From IMG/VR virus record IMGVR_UViG_3300036770_002369, positions 1 through 57,863 of that record: a stretch of 57,863 bases of DNA; one strand, 5' to 3'. A program made the position numbers and the translations under genes. Below, piece by piece: positions 1-4,199 of the stretch. How positions within the stretch are numbered: position 1 is the stretch's first letter; each line of letters starts with the position of its first letter. The DNA comes from a virus. The notes under the pieces were generated by a model that was not told where the DNA came from, did not search any database, and worked only from the letters and a program-made list of their open reading frames with translations.

Positions 1-32
1 GGCTGGGGGCCTCTGAGGGCTAGCCAGGCAGG

Positions 33-81
33 CTAGGGCTCATGGGGGCTAGGGCTCATGGGGGCTAGGGCTAGGGCTAGG
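33..81. repeat. G-rich tandem repeat at window edge
   Basis: Two perfect 16-bp copies of CTAGGGCTCATGGGGG (33-48, 49-64) run into about 2.7 copies of the hexamer CTAGGG (65-81). The flanks (1-32, 82-120) are also G-rich. No ORF in the region looks like a gene. The role is unknown; it could be simple slippage DNA or part of a larger repeat that continues outside the window. Confidence 0.7.
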
Positions 82-122
82 CCGGGGGGTTCATAGGGGG
101 CCGGGTGGGGGTTTCCAAAATC

Positions 123-165
123 GGGTCAAAAAATTCGTGCAGGTTCAACACGGCATTTTTGACCC
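123..165. other. inverted repeat with A/T tracts in non-coding stretch
   Basis: GGGTCAAAAA (123-132) pairs perfectly with TTTTTGACCC (156-165) around a 23-nt loop. The A and T tracts lie inside the stem, so this does not look like a typical intrinsic terminator. An operator or a transcript hairpin is possible. It lies in the 1-373 stretch, which I consider non-coding: the short ORFs there have no ribosome binding site and no protein-like composition. Confidence 0.5.
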
Positions 166-269
166 CTGGAGCCCAACCCGAAAGTTTATCGAGCGGTTCC
201 ACTATTCCACACGGGTCACATGAACCCCTATTGTTCTTACAGGGGTGGAAGAAAACACGAGGGTTCGAT

Positions 270-302
270 CTCCCGCTGGACGAGTCCTCCGTCCAGCGGG
301 AG
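270..302. terminator. 12-bp perfect hairpin, possible terminator of the leftward operon
   Basis: CTCCCGCTGGAC (270-281) and GTCCAGCGGGAG (291-302) form a 12-bp perfect stem with a 9-nt loop. It lies about 70 nt downstream of the stop of the leftward gene at 374-700, where a terminator would be expected. The minus-strand sequence after the stem reaches a T-run (TGTTTTCTT) only about 14 nt later, so it is not a textbook intrinsic terminator. Confidence 0.4.
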
Positions 303-373
303 GGGGGATCAGAGCCTGGTTTGAGATGATGACCTGCCGGGGAGTCGAACCCGGGGGCGCTCCGCCGTGTTGG

Positions 374-700
374 TCAAGCGTTTTCGGCATCGTCATGGAG
401 CAAGTCCCCTGCGGCCTGCTCCACGTCTTGAATCATCGCCGCACAAGCGAGGTAGGACATGAGCCCGTCTACTCCGTGCTTTCGGACGATCTCCGAAAGA
501 TCGCCGTACTCTGCGCCCGCCTCGGAACTTTTCGAGAGGGCGAGAACGAACGGCGCGAACCTGCTGTAGATGACCCACTGGTGGCCATCCACCGTCTCGT
601 GGATGACCTCACACAAGTCCCGGTTGTGCTCCCGGGCCTCTTCGCTCGCGTCCTTCGCCAGACTCGCAATCTCGTCTTGGTAGTCGCTCAAGGTGATCAT
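374..700 (-). CDS. small acidic conserved phage protein (HETVDG-WVIY type)
   Basis: This is a 108-aa, acidic, mostly helical protein of unknown function. I chose the ATG at 700 because a strong GAGGGAGGA ribosome binding site sits a few bases upstream; the longer upstream reading has no such site. The central stretch HETVDGHQWVIY, followed by a VLALSKSSEA segment, resembles a small uncharacterised protein that I recall recurring in large phages and megaplasmids. That match is from memory, not a search. It has no signal peptide or membrane segment. It is the last of three leftward genes (1238, 1019, 700) that probably share the promoter at 1239-1283. A 124-nt gap containing a hairpin separates it from the gene before it, so its expression may be partly independent. 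Confidence 0.8.
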   Translation of the reverse strand: MITLSDYQDEIASLAKDASEEAREHNRDLCEVIHETVDGHQWVIYSRFAPFVLALSKSSEAGAEYGDLSEIVRKHGVDGLMSYLACAAMIQDVEQAAGDLLHDDAENA

Positions 701-788
701 CAATCCTCCCTCTGCCCCGTATACCGTATGACGCTCAGGGCGGTCAGCCCTGCTGGCTCTCAGCCAGAAGGGAGAGCACAGTACGCGC

Positions 789-817
789 AGACGGCGCCCC
801 GCGAGCAGGCGCCGTCT
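789..817 (-). terminator. GC-rich hairpin between leftward genes
   Basis: AGACGGCGCC (789-798) and GGCGCCGTCT (808-817) form a perfect 10-bp stem with a 9-nt loop, starting 7 nt past the stop codon of the leftward gene at 825. No T-run follows on the minus strand. It may be a weak or factor-dependent terminator, or an RNA-stability hairpin. A second small hairpin (CTGGCT/AGCCAG, 753-767) lies further on. The remaining spacer up to 701 holds only the ribosome binding site of the next gene. Confidence 0.45.
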
Positions 818-824
818 CGGCTTG

Positions 825-1019
825 TCAGCGGATGGTGACGATGAGCAGGTCATCGCCGTTGACGTCGGTCGTGTAGCCCGCCCACGACTCGCCGTTGCCG
901 TCCTCGTAACGCTCCCACTTGAGAGCCTTGTTGTAGGTTTGCACCCACTGCTTCGCGTCGTTGACCGTGCGGAACGTCTCCTCGACGCCGTAAGTGGTGA
1001 GGGTGAAGGTGGTCGCCAT
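825..1019 (-). CDS. small hypothetical protein, 64 aa
   Basis: This is a 64-aa protein of unknown function that looks like a small alpha/beta fold. A beta-hairpin-like start (TTFTLTTYGVEETF) is followed by a helix (VNDAKQWVQTYNKAL) and a C-terminal strand pair ending GDDLLIVTI. An AGGAGG ribosome binding site lies 8 nt before the ATG at 1019. A second in-frame ATG at 1025 is only 2 nt from that site and is less likely. It is the middle gene of a three-gene leftward operon, 21 nt after the stop of the coiled-coil gene at 1041-1238. I do not recognise the family. Confidence 0.75.
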   Translation of the reverse strand: MATTFTLTTYGVEETFRTVNDAKQWVQTYNKALKWERYEDGNGESWAGYTTDVNGDDLLIVTIR

Positions 1020-1040
1020 CGTCATGTCCTCCTCGTGCGG

Positions 1041-1238
1041 TCAGCCCTGCTGGATCTCCGCCAGGGCGGCTTCGCGGGCCTGGGCCTCCGCCCGCAGGCG
1101 CGTGAGACGCGCCATCGTCTCCTGATACGCCCGGTCCAACCGGGCGTTCGCCCGAGACCGGGCAGCCCGCTCCTGCTCCATCTGAGTCCGGAGTTCCCGG
1201 GCTCTCTCAATCTCCAGGGCAAGGCCAAGTCCGCTCAT
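1041..1238 (-). CDS. small coiled-coil hypothetical protein, 65 aa
   Basis: This is a 65-aa, almost entirely helical and highly charged protein. Arg/Glu/Ala-rich heptads run from about residue 8 to 62 (ALEIERARELRTQMEQ onward), so it is probably a coiled coil. The start is placed at the ATG at 1238, directly downstream of the promoter-like GGATAGC box, with no Shine-Dalgarno sequence. Translation may therefore be leaderless. The same frame stays open further upstream through the promoter repeat (VSIVAKP reading), but that stretch is conserved as DNA in front of genes in other frames, so I do not count it as coding. It is the first gene of the leftward operon. Confidence 0.65.
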   Translation of the reverse strand: MSGLGLALEIERARELRTQMEQERAARSRANARLDRAYQETMARLTRLRAEAQAREAALAEIQQG

Positions 1239-1283
1239 ACCTGAGCTATCCGCGAGACCCCCCGGTTTAGCCACAATCGACAC
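1239..1283 (-). promoter_or_regulatory. phage promoter-like repeat, copy 1 (leftward)
   Basis: On the minus strand the core TCGATTGTGGCTAAACC is followed by a variable stretch and GGATAGCTCAGGT, immediately before the ATG at 1238. It is one of five copies in the left arm. It forms an inverted arrangement with copy 2 (cores at about 1264-1282 and 1297-1315), giving a divergent promoter pair. Confidence 0.65.
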
Positions 1284-1296
1284 CTTCACCTGTTTT

Positions 1297-1340
1297 TGTC
1301 GATTGTGGCTAAACCAGCCACGGTCGCGGATAGGTTAGGC
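1297..1340 (+). promoter_or_regulatory. phage promoter-like repeat, copy 2 (rightward)
   Basis: The core TCGATTGTGGCTAAACC at 1299-1315 is followed by GGATAGGTTAGGC (1328-1340) directly abutting the ATG at 1341. The box TAGGTT fits a TANNNT minus-10 element 4 nt from the start codon. The transcript would then have almost no 5' leader. Confidence 0.65.
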
Positions 1341-1655
1341 ATGAACAGCAAGGTGGCGATGACGAACGACGGTGTTGAGGTGGTCCCCGGAATGGGGGCC
1401 ACCGTGTCGGTGGGTAGCGACTGCTACCCGTACACGGTGGTTGCGGTGCTCTCGCACCGCAAGTGCCTGGTGAGGCGAGACAACTTCCGCCTCGACGAGC
1501 ACCACTACGGAATCGGCTTCGAGCCCGACTTGGGGGCCGTCCCCGAGGAGGCCACCCGGTGCCGCGACGGCAGGTGGGTGGTGGGCCGGACGAAGGCGGA
1601 CGGCACCCGCCTCACCATCGGGGTGCGGCGGGCCTACCTGGACCCCCACTTTTGA
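1341..1655 (+). CDS. conserved small phage protein ending RRAYLDPHF
   Basis: This is a 104-aa protein of unknown biochemical function. An early GMGATVSVGSDCYPYTV segment and a C-terminal GRWVVGR...LTIGVRRAYLDPHF segment match a small protein family that I recall as widespread in large phages and their hosts (beta-rich, usually ending RRxYxDPxF). That is recognition from memory. The start is the ATG at 1341, right after the promoter-like box and without a Shine-Dalgarno sequence, so leaderless translation is likely. The in-frame MSIVAKP extension is the DNA of the promoter repeat. A strong hairpin follows 6 nt after the stop, suggesting a monocistronic unit. Confidence 0.8.
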   Translation: MNSKVAMTNDGVEVVPGMGATVSVGSDCYPYTVVAVLSHRKCLVRRDNFRLDEHHYGIGFEPDLGAVPEEATRCRDGRWVVGRTKADGTRLTIGVRRAYLDPHF

Positions 1656-1661
1656 GCCCGG

Positions 1662-1696
1662 TCAGGGAGGGTGTGGTTTCGGCACACCCTCCCTGA
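1662..1696 (+). terminator. strong hairpin terminator
   Basis: TCAGGGAGGGTGTG (1662-1675) pairs with CACACCCTCCCTGA (1683-1696): a 14-bp perfect stem with a 7-nt loop, 6 nt after the stop of the gene at 1341-1655. It is not followed by a T-run, but the stem is long and GC-rich, and a new promoter copy follows at 1765. Confidence 0.65.
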
Positions 1697-1764
1697 AATC
1701 CGTGCCGGTCGTAGCCGGGAGGGATCTAAGAATCCTCATGGGGTTCTTCGCCCTGGGCGGACGA

Positions 1765-1808
1765 TGTCGATTGTGGCTAAACCCATCGGGGTTCCGGATA
1801 GCTTAGAT
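1765..1808 (+). promoter_or_regulatory. phage promoter-like repeat, copy 3
   Basis: The sequence TGTCGATTGTGGCTAAACC (1765-1783) is followed by GGATAGCTTAGA (1796-1807). Downstream lies a leader that can fold GGGGG-AGCGA-CCCCC (1811-1825), immediately followed by a GGGAGG ribosome binding site (1826-1831) for the ATG at 1837. The gene is not in frame with the MSIVAKP reading of the repeat, so the repeat is conserved as DNA. Confidence 0.7.
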
Positions 1809-1836
1809 ATGGGGGAGCGACCCCCGGGAGGTTTCA

Positions 1837-2028
1837 ATGGCGGACAACACGGACAAGCTCCTCACCCTGATGTTCAAGGCCAAGAGCCCGGAAGTTCGTG
1901 ATGCGATTTGGGGCCTGATCCGGCAGAGACTTGCCGGTCGAGCGGTCGCTCCCGACGCCCGCCTAAACAAGTCGGCGGTCTACCGCCAAGCGGTCAAGAT
2001 CGCGGAGTCGGCTTCCCGCGCCCCTTGA
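1837..2028 (+). CDS. small helical hypothetical protein, 63 aa
   Basis: This is a 63-aa, mainly helical protein of unknown function, with two predicted helices (TDKLLTLMFKAK, PEVRDAIWGLIRQRL) and a basic C-terminal helix (KSAVYRQAVKIAESASR). Its size and composition would allow a DNA- or protein-binding role, but no family is recognised. The start at 1837 is set by a GGGAGG site 5 nt upstream, located directly behind a GGGGG/CCCCC leader hairpin. The same leader is repeated before the gene at 2174. It is probably transcribed alone, from promoter copy 3 to the paired hairpins at 2036-2090. Confidence 0.7.
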   Translation: MADNTDKLLTLMFKAKSPEVRDAIWGLIRQRLAGRAVAPDARLNKSAVYRQAVKIAESASRAP

Positions 2029-2035
2029 TCCGTCC

Positions 2036-2090
2036 GGGGGCTCAGGGACCGAGCCCCCTAGAACGGGACGGACGTCCCGTTCCCCCTTTT
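2036..2090 (+). terminator. double hairpin with T-run, intrinsic terminator
   Basis: The first stem is GGGGGCTC/GAGCCCCC (2036-2043 with 2051-2058). The second is GAACGGGAC/GTCCCGTTC (2061-2069 with 2074-2082) with a 4-nt loop, followed by CCCC and TTTT at 2087-2090. The second hairpin is a convincing intrinsic terminator for the 1837 gene. It ends 11 nt before promoter copy 4. Confidence 0.75.
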
Positions 2091-2101
2091 CGCACGGACG
2101 A

Positions 2102-2146
2102 TGTCGATTGTGGCTAAACCAGTCGGGTTGGTGGATAGCTTGGACA
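2102..2146 (+). promoter_or_regulatory. phage promoter-like repeat, copy 4
   Basis: TGTCGATTGTGGCTAAACC is followed by GGATAGCTTGGAC. The leader again carries the GGGGG-AGCGA-CCCCC hairpin (2148-2162) and GGGAGG (2163-2168), identical over more than 20 nt to the leader of copy 3. The downstream gene is out of frame with the repeat. Confidence 0.7.
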
Positions 2147-2173
2147 TGGGGGAGCGACCCCCGGGAGGGCGAG

Positions 2174-2392
2174 ATGGTTGAGATGGCAGTTCGGAAGTTC
2201 GGCTTCAGCGTCGTCGAGGAGGGCTACGCCCTGTTCGACGACGCCACCCGCTCGTGGTGGGTGAGCCCTGCCCGAGACGTGGCCCGTCTCGGGCAGATGG
2301 TGGAGGAGGGGGTGCCGGACGCCTACAGCGTCTGGTGCTCGGAAACGAGCGCCCGCGAGATGCCGTCGGGCTGGACGCCCGACGAGGGCTGA
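2174..2392 (+). CDS. small hypothetical protein, 72 aa
   Basis: This is a 72-aa protein of unknown function. It starts with a beta-like stretch (VRKFGFSVVEEGYALFDDATRSWWV), followed by a helix (ARDVARLGQMVEEG) and an acidic tail. The ATG at 2174 is 5 nt from the GGGAGG site; a second ATG at 2183 would be 14 nt away and is less likely. The composition suggests a small soluble alpha/beta protein. It precedes the FGE-fold gene by 55 nt of hairpin-forming spacer and could be cotranscribed with it, since no further promoter-like box is seen before 2448. Confidence 0.7.
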   Translation: MVEMAVRKFGFSVVEEGYALFDDATRSWWVSPARDVARLGQMVEEGVPDAYSVWCSETSAREMPSGWTPDEG

Positions 2393-2394
2393 AC

Positions 2395-2430
2395 GCCCCT
2401 TTCCCGTAAGGGGCTCTGATCTAGGAGCCC
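2395..2430 (+). promoter_or_regulatory. overlapping alternative hairpins before the FGE-fold gene
   Basis: GCCCCTT/AAGGGGC (2395-2401 with 2408-2414) and GGGCTC/GAGCCC (2411-2416 with 2425-2430) share bases, so only one can form at a time. This could be a terminator or an attenuator-like switch between the 72-aa gene and the FGE-fold gene. A ribosome binding site, AGGAGAG, follows before 2448. Confidence 0.4.
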
Positions 2431-2447
2431 GATGGAGTAGGAGAGAC

Positions 2448-3014
2448 ATGATTGAACGAAAGATGATCCGCATCCAGGGAGGCACCTACCTGATGGGCGC
2501 CTCCCCCGACGACACCGAGGCGTTCAATTCCGAGCGCCCCCAGCACGAGGTCGCCGTGGGCGACTTCGAGATCGAGAACCTGCCCGTGACCAACGGGCTC
2601 TGGTTCGAGATCATGGGCGGCGACGAGCCCTTGCCCGAGGAGCGGGATCTGCCCAAGGTTTACGTTTCGTGGGTCGAGGGTGCAGCGTTTATGAACGCTC
2701 GGAGCGAGCGTGAGGGGCTGAAGCCCGTCTACAGCTTCGCCCCGGACGGAACCGTGACCGAGGATTCCGAGGCGGACGGCTACCGCTACCCCTCCGAAGA
2801 GGAGTGGGAGTACGCGGCTCGGGCCGGGACGACGACGCCTCGCTACGGCAAGGTCGAGGACATCGCCGGGGTCGACACCAACTCGACCCCGCCCGTCGGG
2901 ACGAAGCAGCCGAACGCCTGGGGGCTCTACGACATGCTCGGTCTCGTCTGGGAATGGACCGGGACCGTGTACGAGAGCTACGCGGAAAAGATCAAGCGGC
3001 GAGGTGCGAAGTGA
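2448..3014 (+). CDS. FGE-sulfatase / C-type-lectin-fold protein lacking its C-terminal segment
   Basis: This 188-aa protein of the formylglycine-generating-enzyme (SUMF1) fold begins with the family hallmark MIRIQGGTYLMGAS, then ERPQHEVAVGDFEI, PVTNGLWF, YRYPSEEEWEYAARAGT, and NAWGLYDMLGLVWEWTG near residue 165. In this family the last approximately 40 residues normally read RGGSW...R...GFRxAR. Here the frame stops just before that element, and the element is supplied by the next ORF in the -1 frame (GTGA overlap at 3011-3014). Phage members are usually not enzymes but ligand-binding proteins, and the missing segment is where diversity-generating retroelements diversify them. The AGGAGAG site lies 5 nt before the ATG. 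It could be a genuine split protein, a substrate for frameshifting, or a truncated gene. Confidence 0.85.
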   Translation: MIERKMIRIQGGTYLMGASPDDTEAFNSERPQHEVAVGDFEIENLPVTNGLWFEIMGGDEPLPEERDLPKVYVSWVEGAAFMNARSEREGLKPVYSFAPDGTVTEDSEADGYRYPSEEEWEYAARAGTTTPRYGKVEDIAGVDTNSTPPVGTKQPNAWGLYDMLGLVWEWTGTVYESYAEKIKRRGAK

Positions 3015-3145
3015 TCTACTACATCCTGCGGGGCGGTTCGTGGTTCAGTCAACCCTCGTATGCGCGTGCGTCCTACCGTAACAGTCACACGCCCGCGTAC
3101 CGCGTCGAGATCGTCGGCCTCCGCTGCGCTAGGAGGGCGAGATGA
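3011..3145 (+). CDS. variable C-terminal FGE-fold cassette 1 (44 aa)
   Basis: This 44-aa ORF starts with GTG overlapping the stop of the previous gene (GTGA). A GAGGT ribosome binding site 5 nt upstream lies inside that gene. It encodes the FGE-fold C-terminus: ILRGGSW at 5-11, seven variable residues, RAS at 19-21, one variable residue, R23, four variable residues, P28, R31, then GLRCARRAR at 36-44. Most of the variable codons end in C or T, as expected if they derive from AAC or AAT codons in a DGR template. It could act as a separately translated complementing peptide or as a -1 frameshift extension of the upstream protein. Its terminal AGG AGG codons form the Shine-Dalgarno of the next cassette. 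Confidence 0.75.
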   Translation: MIYYILRGGSWFSQPSYARASYRNSHTPAYRVEIVGLRCARRAR

Positions 3146-3276
3146 TCCCCTACATCTTGCGTGGCGGTTCGTGGGACTTCATTCCCATGTTCTCGCGCGC
3201 GTCCGACCGTTTATGGGGCGTGCCTGCGAAACGCTACGTTGGCGTCGGCCTCCGATGCGCTAGGATGGCGGGGTGA
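3142..3276 (+). CDS. variable C-terminal FGE-fold cassette 2 (44 aa)
   Basis: This is a second copy of the same 44-aa module, starting at an ATGA overlap with cassette 1 and preceded by AGGAGG at a 5-nt distance. Its framework matches cassette 1 position by position (ILRGGSW, RAS, P28, A29, R31, V35, GLRCAR), with no length change. The differing residues fall at 12-14, 16-18, 22, 24-27, 30 and 32-34, plus residue 3 and the last three positions. That is the pattern of DGR variable regions. The DNA ends are nearly identical between the two cassettes, whereas the middle differs at first and second codon positions. It ends in RMAG rather than RRAR. Confidence 0.75.
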   Translation: MIPYILRGGSWDFIPMFSRASDRLWGVPAKRYVGVGLRCARMAG

Positions 3277-3491
3277 CCCCTTCTATCTTGCGCCCCAAGT
3301 CGGGCCGAGACCGAACCTGGGCCAACGTCCCCCGAAAGGCCCGGGTCGTCTACCGGACCCTGAAGCGTGTCTTTCGGGGCGGAAGCTCCCATCTCGCACC
3401 TCACGCTTTCAGCGTGTCTAGTCGAGGTAAGGCACCCTCTCCAGAAAGCAGCGTTTACATCGGCCTCCGGTGCGCCCGTCGGGCAAGATGA
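3273..3491 (+). CDS. divergent third FGE-fold cassette with N-terminal insertion (72 aa)
   Basis: This ORF starts GTG within a GTGA overlap with cassette 2. The first seven residues (MTPSILR) match the start of cassette 2 (MIPYILR), but about 28 unrelated basic residues follow before FRGGSS, a variable stretch, and GLRCARRAR at 64-72. From RGGS to GLRCAR it has exactly the same length as cassettes 1 and 2. Several framework residues are changed (W to S, RAS to SVS, conserved P and R lost), so it looks like an older or decaying copy. Its own ribosome binding site is weak. It could be a pseudogene-like donor or a functional divergent version; I cannot tell which. Confidence 0.6.
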   Translation: MTPSILRPKSGRDRTWANVPRKARVVYRTLKRVFRGGSSHLAPHAFSVSSRGKAPSPESSVYIGLRCARRAR

Positions 3492-3573
3492 ACCGCAGCC
3501 GCTCGCTACACAACGACCACCCGAGCCCCCTAGATCGAAAGAACTGGACGTTCGCCCCTTCCCGCACGGGCGA

Positions 3574-3617
3574 TGTCGATTGTGGCTAAACCAGTCGGGT
3601 TGGCGGATAGGTTAGAC
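3574..3617 (+). promoter_or_regulatory. phage promoter-like repeat, copy 5
   Basis: TGTCGATTGTGGCTAAACC (3574-3592) is followed by GGATAGGTTAGAC (3605-3617) abutting the ATG at 3618. There is no leader and no Shine-Dalgarno sequence, as for copies 1 and 2. Between 3492 and 3573 no convincing gene is seen. Confidence 0.7.
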
Positions 3618-3986
3618 ATGACCAACCTCGCCAACCTCGCCAACCTCGCCAACCTCGCCAACTTCACCGGGCTCCGCGTGGACGTCCTCACCGTCGCGGA
3701 GATGAGGCTGATGTTCCGAGTCCTGCGGAACATCAGCATCAACAACGGGGGGGTCGAGAGCCCCCGAGAGTTCGAGGAACTCTGCCGCCTCTGGATCCCG
3801 GAGGGGGACGAGTCCCCCTCCGCGTGGGTTCACGCGGCCTACGCGGTGGCGCTCCTTACCCGCCGCGTGGAGGACGAGCCTGAGTTTGAGGACGACGCCG
3901 AGGACGAGGCCGAGGACGAGGCCCGGTGGGCCGAAGACGCCGCCCTCCACGCCGCCGAGCAGGCGGCTCGCCGCACGGGCGAGTGA
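3618..3986 (+). CDS. hypothetical protein with Asn-Leu-Ala repeats and acidic tail, 122 aa
   Basis: This is a 122-aa protein of unknown function. Residues 2-16 are repeated Asn-Leu-Ala triplets encoded by a 9-bp tandem repeat. The middle (RVDVLTVAEMRLMFRVLRNISI) looks helical, and PSAWVHAAYAVALL is a second helix. The tail from about residue 80 is strongly acidic (EDEPEFEDDAEDEAEDEA). Such a tail could mimic nucleic acid or bind basic partners, but this is only composition. The start is the ATG abutting promoter copy 5, probably leaderless. It is followed by a long-stem hairpin at 3999-4043 and faces the convergent sigma gene. Confidence 0.7.
   Translation: MTNLANLANLANLANFTGLRVDVLTVAEMRLMFRVLRNISINNGGVESPREFEELCRLWIPEGDESPSAWVHAAYAVALLTRRVEDEPEFEDDAEDEAEDEARWAEDAALHAAEQAARRTGE
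3624..3668 (+). repeat. 9-bp tandem repeat (AACCTCGCC) in coding sequence
   Basis: Four perfect copies of AACCTCGCC (3624-3659) and one degenerate copy (3660-3668) encode Asn-Leu-Ala repeats at the start of the 122-aa protein. Gain or loss of units keeps the frame, so length polymorphism without inactivation is expected. Confidence 0.85.
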
Positions 3987-3998
3987 GCCGCCCCCCAA

Positions 3999-4043
3999 GG
4001 ACTCAGAGACGTTCAGTAAGGTTAGCCCTGCGTCTCTGAGTCC
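3999..4043 (+). terminator. 13-bp stem hairpin after the rightward gene
   Basis: GGACTCAGAGACG (3999-4011) pairs perfectly with CGTCTCTGAGTCC (4031-4043) around a 19-nt loop, 12 nt after the stop of the 122-aa gene. No T-run follows. It lies between convergent transcription units. Confidence 0.6.
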
Positions 4044-4147
4044 CTCCTCGTCGTGAAGTGCGATCTGGCCCCCAGTGGGGAAGCGACGTGAGCCCTGGCG
4101 CCCGTATCCCACCTGTAAGAAATCAGGTACTTACGAGACGCTATTCG

Positions 4148-4187
4148 GAGTGGTCAAAAACCAGCCTCCCAAGACTTCTGACCGCTC
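4148..4187 (-). terminator. terminator-like hairpin downstream of the sigma gene
   Basis: On the minus strand GAGCGGTCA pairs with TGACCACTC (one wobble) around a 22-nt loop that ends in TTTTT, beginning about 12 nt after the stop of the sigma gene. Between 4044 and 4147 I see no gene; smaller repeats (ACCTG/CAGGT, GTAAG/CTTAC near 4110-4135) are present. Confidence 0.5.
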
Positions 4188-4199
4188 TGTTCAGTAGTC

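Noticed and set aside
325-400. Possible tRNA on the minus strand (GGGTTCGACTCCC T-arm-like sequence)
   Set aside because: The T-stem has a mismatch, no matching 7-bp acceptor stem or canonical anticodon arm can be drawn at the right distance, and there is no CCA end.
245-838. Rightward 197-codon ORF opposite the leftward 108-aa gene
   Set aside because: Arg/Pro-rich composition without a ribosome binding site; the leftward frame has a strong site and family-like motifs.
3488-3589. Fourth small ORF (33 codons) overlapping the end of cassette 3 by ATGA
   Set aside because: It has no FGE-module residues, runs into the promoter repeat and ends inside its core; probably chance.
1251-3620. MSIVAKP...-type peptides at the start of several left-arm ORFs
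   Set aside because: The same DNA precedes the genes at 1837 and 2174 out of frame and is followed by separate ribosome binding sites, so it is a promoter-like repeat rather than a conserved N-terminus.
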